Shown: positions 1-6,154 of the stretch, in pieces
How positions within the stretch are numbered: the stretch's first letter is position 1
How the letters are laid out: every line of letters starts with the position of its first letter
IMG/VR virus record: IMGVR_UViG_3300022929_000148
Location: 1-28,319 of that record
Length of the DNA stretch: 28,319 nt
Reading direction: 5' to 3' (one strand)
Source: a virus
Notes under the pieces: generated by a model
Told to the model about the DNA's origin: nothing
The model's input: only the letters and a program-made list of their open reading frames with translations
The model's database searches: none
Position numbers and translations under genes: made by a program

Positions 1-2
1 TA

Positions 3-1688
3 AAGGACGCAGAATTACTGGAAGTTTCAGTAGTAACGGTTCCTGCTAACCAAGCTGCAACCTTTTCTCTTGCTAAATCTTTTAACTCAGAGTCTGAGTA
101 TGAAGAATTCAAGAAATCTTTCAAAACCGAAGATTCCGTGGAAGAAAAGCATGTTATTAGTGTTCAGGAGACTGAAGACAAAGTAACAGTTGAATTTGAA
201 AAACATTCCGAAACCGAATCAATGCCTAAAGACTTATCACAAGTCGAAGTACAGGAGAAAACTATGAGTGATATCGATATCGATGCGATTGTGGCTGCTG
301 CTGTCGAAAAGACCGCAACTGCAATGGCAATGAAAGAAGCTGAGCGCAAGGCAGAAGAGCAAACGCGATTGGAAGCAGAACAAAAAGCTGCTGAAGAAGC
401 CGAAGCTCAGAAAAATGCTGAAGAAGCTCGCATTGTAACCGCTGTAACCAGTGGTGCAGAAAAATTAATGGCTGACGTTGAAGCAAAACTTGCTGAAAAA
501 GATGCTAATTTTGAACAAGTTGTTGGTTCGTTGCAAAATGAACTAAAAGAAAAAGCCGAAGAAATTGAGAAAATGCGTCAGAGCAAGCGTGTATTCGCTG
601 ATCGTAGCGAAAAATCCTCTTTTTCAGAAGAAGACATGGTAAATGCACATATTCTTGGTGTAGTTACTAACAAAGGCTTGGAAGGAACTCGTTTTGGCCG
701 TTCTATCCTTGAAAAAGCTACGAATGCTAACGCAGGCGTACAGCTTCCTAGTTCTACGAACGAAGATTTTGAAACTACCGTTTCTACTGCGATTGAGCGT
801 GATATTGAGCTCGAGCTTGTTCTCGATCCTCTTTTCCGTAAGATTCAGATGAACGCTGCTTCAATGGTTATCCCAACTATGCCTGATGCAGGTTACGCAG
901 AATGGTTAAGCGCTAATGCTGCCGGCACTGGTGCTAGCGTTAACCCTAAAGGTAACTTAGGTTCACGTGATGAAGCCTCTCCAGGCGCCAACGCAGGTGT
1001 TACTTTAGGCACTAAAGTATTGACCGTTGAAAAGCTCGTTTCTAAGTCTTTCATGGCTAATGAAACTGAAGAAGATGCAATTATGCCTATTCTTCCTTTA
1101 ATTCGTGAAGCTATGGTTCGTGCACATGCACGTGCTATTGAGCATTCAATTCTTCAGGCAGGCTCTTCAGAAGTAGTAAATGCTGGTGGTCAAAATGGTT
1201 TGATTAAGATTGCTACCGACGATAGCAAAGTACTGGATGCCGGTGTTTCTGCTGGTGCAGCTTCTGTAACTGCTACTACTGCTCAATTGTTGAACATGCG
1301 TCAAGCAATGGGTAAATATGGTCGTCGTCCTAGTGATGTAGTGTATATCGTATCCTTGGATGCGTACTATGACATGTTAGATGATCCTGAATTCCAAGAT
1401 GTAAACTTGGTCGGTAGTGATCGTGCTACTAAGATTTCAGGTGAAATTGGTCAGGCTTATGGCTCACCAATTATCGTTTGTGACGAATTTACCGGTGGAA
1501 AGACTGCTAATAAGGTTTGGGGTATTGCTGTTAATACTCGTAACTTCTTAGTACCTGTTCTCCGTGGTGTAACTGTTGAATCTGATTATGATGTTGAAAA
1601 TCAACGTCGTGTATTAGTTGCTACTCAGCGTCGTGGTTTCGACCAGATGTTTAGTGCAGCTGGTCAGGTTGTTGCTCACGCTTGGTAA
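3..1688 (+). CDS. Prohead protease C-terminus fused to HK97-fold major capsid protein (5' partial)
   Basis: The frame is open from the left edge. The first 25 or so residues (ELLEVSVVTVPAN near nt 12-50) match the C-terminal strand signature of HK97-type prohead proteases (peptidase S78 family), but the catalytic part lies outside the window. About 85 residues later the chain becomes a charged, Ala/Glu/Lys-rich coiled-coil segment (roughly nt 264-600), as expected of the HK97 delta (scaffolding) domain. A phage major capsid domain follows to the end, with the typical late segment around RRPSDVVYIVSLDAYYDML. The protease would normally cut off the delta domain during head maturation; the cut site is not identifiable by eye. 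A GTG at 138 is a possible start but lies inside the fusion. Arg codons in the capsid part are nearly all CGT, with no AGA or AGG seen, suggesting very high expression. A strong hairpin follows the stop. Confidence 0.88.
   Translation, partial: KDAELLEVSVVTVPANQAATFSLAKSFNSESEYEEFKKSFKTEDSVEEKHVISVQETEDKVTVEFEKHSETESMPKDLSQVEVQEKTMSDIDIDAIVAAAVEKTATAMAMKEAERKAEEQTRLEAEQKAAEEAEAQKNAEEARIVTAVTSGAEKLMADVEAKLAEKDANFEQVVGSLQNELKEKAEEIEKMRQSKRVFADRSEKSSFSEEDMVNAHILGVVTNKGLEGTRFGRSILEKATNANAGVQLPSSTNEDFETTVSTAIERDIELELVLDPLFRKIQMNAASMVIPTMPDAGYAEWLSANAAGTGASVNPKGNLGSRDEASPGANAGVTLGTKVLTVEKLVSKSFMANETEEDAIMPILPLIREAMVRAHARAIEHSILQAGSSEVVNAGGQNGLIKIATDDSKVLDAGVSAGAASVTATTAQLLNMRQAMGKYGRRPSDVVYIVSLDAYYDMLDDPEFQDVNLVGSDRATKISGEIGQAYGSPIIVCDEFTGGKTANKVWGIAVNTRNFLVPVLRGVTVESDYDVENQRRVLVATQRRGFDQMFSAAGQVVAHAW
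252..266 (+). promoter_or_regulatory. Internal ribosome binding site and ATG for a stand-alone scaffold-capsid product
   Basis: An AGGAG motif at 253-257 lies 6 nt before an in-frame ATG at 264. Initiation here would give a 474-residue delta-domain plus capsid protein beginning MSDIDIDAI, without the protease. The ATG falls exactly where the coiled-coil segment starts. This supports dual expression: a few protease-capsid fusions and many capsid subunits. Confidence 0.6.
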
Positions 1689-1696
1689 TATTAGGA

Positions 1697-1725
1697 TGGG
1701 AGCCTTCGGGCTCCCAAGCCTTTTT
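1697..1725 (+). terminator. UUCG-capped hairpin after the capsid gene
   Basis: An 8-bp perfect stem (TGGGAGCC / GGCTCCCA, 1697-1704 and 1709-1716) closes a TTCG tetraloop, and five T residues follow at 1721-1725. It starts 8 nt after the capsid stop and ends just before the next gene. It can act as an intrinsic, probably leaky, terminator or as a 3' stabiliser of the abundant capsid mRNA. The T-run is short and separated from the stem by 4 nt. Confidence 0.75.
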
Positions 1726-1734
1726 GGAAAATAA

Positions 1735-2346
1735 ATGGCAGATTTAATTACATTAGATGACTATAAATTGCTGGAGGGTATAAACTCTACTCAGTTTGAC
1801 GAAAAGTTTGAGAAGCTAATTACGAGTGTAAGTCAGCTTGTCCGTACTTATTGTAACTCTGAGTTTGATACTTACGCAACTTCACCAGGATATACGGAGC
1901 TATTTGATATTCAATGGGACACTTATACTGTTCAATTGAAATATAGCCCTGTTATTAGTATAACAAATGTATATGAAAGATCAGGTCAAGCTTCTGATTA
2001 TATTGAGCTTTTTTCTAATGGAGGAGGAACTCCTCCAGAATACTCATGGTATTTAGATGCCACATCAGATTCTATTTTCCGAACTCAAGAGAGTGGAAAA
2101 TATAAAAACTGGCCTCATGGAGTGGGAGCAGTAAAAGTCACTTATTTAGCGGGATATGTTTCGGTACCCGTTGATTTAGAGCTTGCTGTTGCTGATATTA
2201 TTACTTATTATCACTTAAACGAGCAGAAAGAAAGACAAAGTATTGGTTCAGCTACTCGTGAAGGGGCAGGAAGCTCTGCAATTCGTAATGACCCGGGATT
2301 TCCCGACCACATACGAAGAGTTTTAGATATGTATAGGATTTCATGA
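1735..2346 (+). CDS. Head-tail connector protein, HK97 gp6-like
   Basis: The 203-aa protein has the plan of the phage gp6-like head-tail connector (adaptor) family: an N-terminal helical part (LDDYKLLEGI...FDEKFEKLITSVSQLVRTYC), a middle beta part around KYSPVISITNVY, then AVKVTYLAGY followed by a C-terminal helix (LELAVADIITYYHL). The adaptor forms a ring under the portal and links the head to the tail. This chain is longer than HK97 gp6 (about 110 aa) because of a larger middle domain. Its position directly after the capsid gene fits. The ATG is preceded only by a weak GGA-type ribosome site inside the terminator tail. The gene ends in an ATGA overlap with the next one. Confidence 0.75.
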   Translation: MADLITLDDYKLLEGINSTQFDEKFEKLITSVSQLVRTYCNSEFDTYATSPGYTELFDIQWDTYTVQLKYSPVISITNVYERSGQASDYIELFSNGGGTPPEYSWYLDATSDSIFRTQESGKYKNWPHGVGAVKVTYLAGYVSVPVDLELAVADIITYYHLNEQKERQSIGSATREGAGSSAIRNDPGFPDHIRRVLDMYRIS

Positions 2347-3635
2347 GTAAGGCAATGGTTCAAAAAATGCTTAAAGAAGCATTGAACTCTATTGATGATA
2401 AAAGCATTCGTAAAGGTGTAGATAGTAATAGACAGAGAGTAAGAGTAACTCGTCAAGGGTTAGTAAGAGCTTTTAGAGATGGTTACGAACGAAGTAGGGG
2501 TGAAGGCTCCCCCGATCTAGAGGACAAGGTATTTGTAGATGCTGCTACTGCTGCAATAGTCGCATTAAAAAAACACATTGAAAGACCTAGAACCAATGCT
2601 ACTTATAGTGTTGGTAAAAAAAGTACCACTGCAAATGTGTATTTTGATCAAAGCAGATTTATAAAAAAACCTTTTAAAATATTAAAAGATGCAGGATTTA
2701 AACATATCACAAAAATTTTAACGGCGAGAGGCGGAAGCAGAAACCAAGTCGACGGTGTAGTTTTTAAATCAGAAACTCAAAGGTTGCATAGAGCAAATAC
2801 TACAGTTGGCGTGGCTCGTTTCGCATCCTTAATGAATGTTTTAGCGGAGACAGATAATTTCTCGGGATTTATAAATAGTGTAGAATATAAAAGTTTTAGA
2901 GAAGAGTATCCCGGCCTTAAAGTTAGGTATAAACTAGACGGAAATCTGAAGGGTTTTGTAGAGATAGATGTAGACAGTAGAGTTAAAAATTCTAAAAAAG
3001 AAAAGACGGATTTTTCCAAAATTCGTCCCAAATTAGAGAGTAAATTACAAGATTACATCATAAGAAAAGGCTTTGCAGACCAGGAAGGAAGTAAAACCCC
3101 TCGACAGAAAAAAACTGAAGAGGCAGAATATAAAGTTGTAAAAGGAATTCTGTCAAAAGCTACCAATGCGAGAGTGGTAGGAAAACTTAAAAAACCTAAA
3201 AAAACAACTACAGACTATAGTATACAGGACACTAGTCGAGCTATTTCGGTCGCCGCTTCTACTAAAAAAGGTCAAAAGCAGAAGAAGAAAAGTCCTACTG
3301 CGAGAAATAATGCACAACAACTTTTAGCTTTACAAACTATTCTACAGCAGAAAATACAAACAACTGTACGGAAAAACATGAAATCTCCAGGACTTGTTAA
3401 TAGAACAGGAAGATTTGCGAGTAGTGTTAGAATTACAGATATTTCTACAACTCCTAAAGGTTTTCCAAGTATTGGATACACTTATGATAAAACACCTTAT
3501 CAAATTTTTGAGCAAGGTGCGGGAAAAAGACCTTGGGCTAGCGAAGACCGAGATCCAAGAAAAATAATAGACAGGTCTATCAGAGAAATCGCATCGGAAG
3601 TTTTAATCGGAAGATTTTTTACTAGGAGAATGTAA
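2343..3635 (+). CDS. Large basic neck / tail-completion protein candidate
   Basis: The 430-aa, Lys/Arg-rich protein has a C-terminal 90 or so residues that resemble the HK97 gp10 / minor tail Z-type neck proteins (NRTGRFASSVRI, a Gly-rich strand, then YQIFEQGAGKRPW and a terminal helix). The first 270 residues are not recognised. They include a segment with LARFA-like helices (about residues 80-180) and a very basic linker around residues 275-315 (KKPKK, KKGQKQKKK). The gene lies between connector and tail terminator, where the head-closure or tail-completion protein is expected. It starts by an ATGA overlap and ends in a TAATG overlap with the next gene. The role is inferred from position and the C-terminal pattern. 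Confidence 0.55.
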   Translation: MSKAMVQKMLKEALNSIDDKSIRKGVDSNRQRVRVTRQGLVRAFRDGYERSRGEGSPDLEDKVFVDAATAAIVALKKHIERPRTNATYSVGKKSTTANVYFDQSRFIKKPFKILKDAGFKHITKILTARGGSRNQVDGVVFKSETQRLHRANTTVGVARFASLMNVLAETDNFSGFINSVEYKSFREEYPGLKVRYKLDGNLKGFVEIDVDSRVKNSKKEKTDFSKIRPKLESKLQDYIIRKGFADQEGSKTPRQKKTEEAEYKVVKGILSKATNARVVGKLKKPKKTTTDYSIQDTSRAISVAASTKKGQKQKKKSPTARNNAQQLLALQTILQQKIQTTVRKNMKSPGLVNRTGRFASSVRITDISTTPKGFPSIGYTYDKTPYQIFEQGAGKRPWASEDRDPRKIIDRSIREIASEVLIGRFFTRRM

Positions 3636-4087
3636 TGGCTAATAGAACTTATACATCTAGAAGGATGGCCATTGTTTCCGCTTTAGTAGACAAGATTAAA
3701 TTAATAAATGGTAATTTCCCTTTTAGGTCAAATTTATATAATAACGTAGAGCCAAAATTACTTTTTTGGGATGAAGTACAAGACTTTCCCGCTGTACATA
3801 TTAGTGCAGGTTCGGAAACTAGAGACTATCAAGGAGGGGGTTATAAAGATAGATTTATGACTCTTACTCTCCGTATTTATGTTCAAGAGGAAAATGCAAA
3901 TTTTGCACTTGAAAAATTATTTGAAGATGTTGAGACTGTGATAGAGGATAACTCGGCTCTATCTTATACAGATCAAGATGGAAACGCGCAAAAAGTACAA
4001 CAACTTACAATAGTAAGTTTAGATACTGACGAAGGCGCATTAGAACCTTTAGGTGTTGGTGAAATCGTTTGCGAGGTCCGATACTAA
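3635..4087 (+). CDS. Tail terminator protein candidate
   Basis: The 150-aa protein has the size, position and alpha/beta plan of siphophage tail terminators (lambda gpU / HK97 gp10-11 group). It has an N-terminal helix (RRMAIVSALVDKIKLI), a strand with DEVQDFPAVHISAGSE, a beta strand FMTLTLRIYVQ, a helix ENANFALEKLFEDVETVIE and a final strand. Such proteins cap the tail tube and join it to the neck. The gene directly precedes the tail tube gene and starts by a TAATG overlap with the upstream gene, indicating translational coupling. Confidence 0.65.
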   Translation: MANRTYTSRRMAIVSALVDKIKLINGNFPFRSNLYNNVEPKLLFWDEVQDFPAVHISAGSETRDYQGGGYKDRFMTLTLRIYVQEENANFALEKLFEDVETVIEDNSALSYTDQDGNAQKVQQLTIVSLDTDEGALEPLGVGEIVCEVRY

Positions 4088-4093
4088 GGTTAA

Positions 4094-4112
4094 GAAGAGA
4101 TAAAATCTCTTT
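4094..4112 (+). other. Hairpin in the leader of the tail tube gene
   Basis: A stem of 7 Watson-Crick pairs (AAGAGAT / ATCTCTT, 4095-4101 and 4105-4111), extendable by one G-T pair, closes a 3-nt loop. It fills the only gap between terminator and tube genes and ends directly at the GGAG ribosome site (4113-4116), which is 7 nt before the ATG. No U-run follows, so it is more likely an mRNA stability or processing element than a terminator. Confidence 0.5.
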
Positions 4113-4123
4113 GGAGAATACAC

Positions 4124-5230
4124 ATGGCGTTACAATTTACAAGAGACGTAAGGGTGGTTGTAGAAGACCCTTCTAATAGTTCCCGCTGGGAAGTTCCAGT
4201 TCTTGATGGTTTTTCTTTTTCTCAAGCAATTAATGCTTCTGAGATTACAGTAAATGAGGCTGGAGCAACTTCAAGACGAGGAAGATTGCTTTTTAATGAT
4301 AGCTTAGCTCCAGTAGAGTGGAGTTTTAGTACTTATGCTAGACCTACTCTTGATGAAGACCTAGATCCCGATCAAAACCATGGAGTAGAGGAAGTTCTTT
4401 GGGCAATGTTTGCTGGGGCAAGCACTTATACTCCTGGGACAGGGGTATTTAGCAATAGTGGTGGGGATTTAAGTGTAATGACTCCTACTACTCATACTTT
4501 CGATTTTTCACAATCAAATATCTCAAACTTTGCTGATGGTTGGGATATTTATTTTCAGTTTGAACCTACTGGAGGTACTGCTCAAGTTTATAAAATTACG
4601 GACGCTGTAGTAAACTCTGCAACAGTAGATTTTGATATTGATGGAATCGCAACAATTCAATGGTCAGGTTTTGGAAGATCGTTGGCAGATTTAGCAACAG
4701 CTGTAGTACCGTCTACCATTACTTTAGGAGTGAATTCTTCCGCAAACTTTATTCGTAATCGTATCTCTACAGTTGACTTATTAAGAACAGATGTTAGTCC
4801 TGATGATACTTATACCATTGTTCTTACTGGAGGAAGTATTAATTTTGAGAATAATATTTCTTATCTCACTCCGGAAGAATTAGGACAAGTAAATGCTCCT
4901 TTAGCAAATATTTCTGGAACCCGTTCAATTTCTGGGAATATTACTTGTTATCTAGATAGCGATGTATCAAGTAGCCTTTCAGGAGAACTCTTTGCAGATT
5001 TAGTTGCAGATACGAGTACGGTTCGAAATGTCTTTGATATGGCAATCAATGTAGGAAGCACTGCAGCACCTTCAGTGACATTTGACTTACCGACAGCGCA
5101 CTTAGAAATTCCAGTAATCAATGTTGAGGATTTGCTAACTCTTGATATTGCATTCCATGGACAACCTTCTGCTGGTAACGTAGATAATACGGATGAAGCA
5201 ACAATTATCTATAGAGGTATAGCTCCTTAA
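4124..5230 (+). CDS. Major tail tube protein
   Basis: The 368-aa, beta-rich protein polymerises into the tail tube around the tape measure. The N-terminal part (FTRDVRVVVED..., INASEITVNEAGATSRRGRLLFND, PVEWSFSTYARP) and the C-terminal part (NAPLANISGTRSISGNITCYL, HLEIPVINVEDLLTLDIAFHGQP) have the look of siphophage tube subunits. About 130 central residues (4430-4830), rich in Thr/Ser/Asp, may be an added surface domain. The position between terminator and frameshifted chaperones is canonical. The start has a clear GGAG ribosome site at 4113-4116. A gap with promoter and hairpin follows the stop, as expected around an abundant virion protein. Confidence 0.82.
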   Translation: MALQFTRDVRVVVEDPSNSSRWEVPVLDGFSFSQAINASEITVNEAGATSRRGRLLFNDSLAPVEWSFSTYARPTLDEDLDPDQNHGVEEVLWAMFAGASTYTPGTGVFSNSGGDLSVMTPTTHTFDFSQSNISNFADGWDIYFQFEPTGGTAQVYKITDAVVNSATVDFDIDGIATIQWSGFGRSLADLATAVVPSTITLGVNSSANFIRNRISTVDLLRTDVSPDDTYTIVLTGGSINFENNISYLTPEELGQVNAPLANISGTRSISGNITCYLDSDVSSSLSGELFADLVADTSTVRNVFDMAINVGSTAAPSVTFDLPTAHLEIPVINVEDLLTLDIAFHGQPSAGNVDNTDEATIIYRGIAP

Positions 5231-5239
5231 AAATAATTC

Positions 5240-5268
5240 TTGACTTTTTGATATTGCTTTTGTATAAT
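5240..5268 (+). promoter_or_regulatory. Sigma70-type promoter upstream of the chaperone and tape measure genes
   Basis: TTGACT (5240-5245) and TATAAT (5263-5268) are separated by 17 bp, one mismatch from the bacterial housekeeping consensus. Transcription would start near 5275, and a G/C-rich hairpin follows at 5281. It lies in a true intergenic gap. It could supply extra transcripts for the chaperone-tape-tip operon. Confidence 0.65.
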
Positions 5269-5280
5269 TATAAAATCTAT

Positions 5281-5306
5281 GGGGGAGTTCTACTCCCCCT
5301 TTATTT
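5281..5306 (+). terminator. Hairpin after the tail tube gene / in the chaperone leader
   Basis: A 7-bp perfect stem GGGGGAG / CTCCCCC (5281-5287 and 5293-5299) with a TTCTA loop is followed by TTTATTT. It can terminate, partly, transcripts from the tube gene. It also lies about 6 nt downstream of the predicted start site of the 5240-5268 promoter, so it would form the 5' end of that promoter's mRNA. Which role dominates cannot be told from the sequence. Confidence 0.6.
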
Positions 5307-5327
5307 AAACTACAAAAGGATGTATTT

Positions 5328-5756
5328 ATGAGTGAGATTTCTCTAAAAACTTTGATGAAACCCTCCATGACCGTTTCGATTGATTTTCCGGGCATGTTGG
5401 GTTTTTCTGTGGAACTCTGTTATTTAGCCCGAGAAGAGTTATTAGCACTCCGCAAAAAATGCCTTAACAAAAAATTCAATCGTTCAACACATCAAGCAGA
5501 AGAAGTTTTAGATGATGATAAATTTCTTACTGAATACTGTAAAGCCGTAATCAAAGGATGGTCTGGCCTGAAGTTATCTTATTTAGAAGAGCTTCTATTA
5601 GTAGATACAGATGGTATGGACCCTGATGCAGAATTGCCTTATTCTCAAGAAGAGGCAGAAATTCTGATGAAAAACTCAGGCTCTTTTGATACATGGGTTA
5701 CAGAAACTTTGGGAGATCTTGAAAATTTTACGAAAAACAAGTCGAAGAATGCCTGA
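5328..5756 (+). CDS. Tail assembly chaperone, zero-frame product (lambda gpG-like)
   Basis: The 142-aa acidic protein lies between tube and tape measure, the fixed place of siphophage tail chaperones. These coat the tape measure and recruit tube subunits, and are not part of the finished virion. It starts with MSEISLKTLMKPSMTVSIDFPG and contains predicted helices around residues 30-60 and 95-135. AAGGA at 5316-5320, 7 nt before the ATG, is the ribosome site. The gene ends at TGA 5754-5756 inside the loop of a stem-loop that follows a slippery heptamer. A minority of ribosomes should therefore shift to the -1 frame and make a 275-aa fusion, as in lambda G/GT. Assignment is by position and frameshift signal; sequence family is not otherwise recognised. 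Confidence 0.78.
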   Translation: MSEISLKTLMKPSMTVSIDFPGMLGFSVELCYLAREELLALRKKCLNKKFNRSTHQAEEVLDDDKFLTEYCKAVIKGWSGLKLSYLEELLLVDTDGMDPDAELPYSQEEAEILMKNSGSFDTWVTETLGDLENFTKNKSKNA

Positions 5757-5764
5757 GACTTGTT
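5723..5764 (+). promoter_or_regulatory. Programmed -1 ribosomal frameshift signal
   Basis: The heptamer A AAT TTT (5723-5729) is in the correct zero frame (codons AAT, TTT) and fits the X XXY YYZ rule. After a 6-nt spacer comes a perfect 8-bp stem, AACAAGTC (5736-5743) with GACTTGTT (5757-5764), whose 13-nt loop contains the zero-frame stop. The -1 frame has a TGA at 5720-5722, immediately before the heptamer, and is open from 5723 to 6154. All three elements therefore agree on this site. Confidence 0.87.
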
Positions 5765-6154
5765 GAAAAAAGTATAACTCAAGAATCCGACATTTCTACG
5801 GAGAAATACCTAGAAATGTGTCGTCAGCTGGGCAAAGAACCAGACCCCTCTCGAATACCCGTATCTATAAATAATTTTCCTGAAGAAGTTCAGTATGCTT
5901 TTTTAGTCTTTCAACATATGCCTGACAGGTGGGAAGGAATGTCAGGCACTTATATGGGAAAAGATTGGTCAAGCGCTGAGTTTTTTCTCGATCTTTTTAA
6001 TGTGGAAGACAGAAAAATTGTAGTCTTCTTTATTTCAAAAATAGAAAGTTTTTATACAAAAGCTACAAATGAAAAGCTGCAAAGACAGAGAAAGGCTGAA
6101 GAGCGAAGAGCCAAAGCGGGTGGTAAACAGTACACCCATAATGTGCAGGGATAA
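5729..6154 (+). CDS. Tail assembly chaperone, -1 frame extension (lambda T-like part of GT)
   Basis: Read through the slippery site, the -1 frame adds 141 residues (YEKQVEECLRLVEKS... to THNVQG) to the first 134 residues of the upstream chaperone, giving a 275-aa fusion. An ATG at 5816 exists, but its only ribosome-site candidate (GGAG near 5800) is about 12 nt away, so independent translation is unlikely. The segment has acidic helices and a basic tail (KLQRQRKAEERRAKAGGK), a pattern seen in T domains that bind tube subunits. It ends in a TAATG overlap with the tape measure gene. Confidence 0.8.
   Translation, partial: YEKQVEECLRLVEKSITQESDISTEKYLEMCRQLGKEPDPSRIPVSINNFPEEVQYAFLVFQHMPDRWEGMSGTYMGKDWSSAEFFLDLFNVEDRKIVVFFISKIESFYTKATNEKLQRQRKAEERRAKAGGKQYTHNVQG

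Noticed and set aside
5732-5738. G AAA AAC as the frameshift site
   Set aside because: It is a weaker heptamer (first base mismatched) and overlaps the 5' arm of the stem-loop, while A AAT TTT at 5723-5729 has the right spacing to it.
5816-6154. Independent start of the second chaperone at ATG 5816
   Set aside because: There is no well-spaced ribosome site, and the frame is open back to the slippery site, so expression by frameshift is the better explanation.
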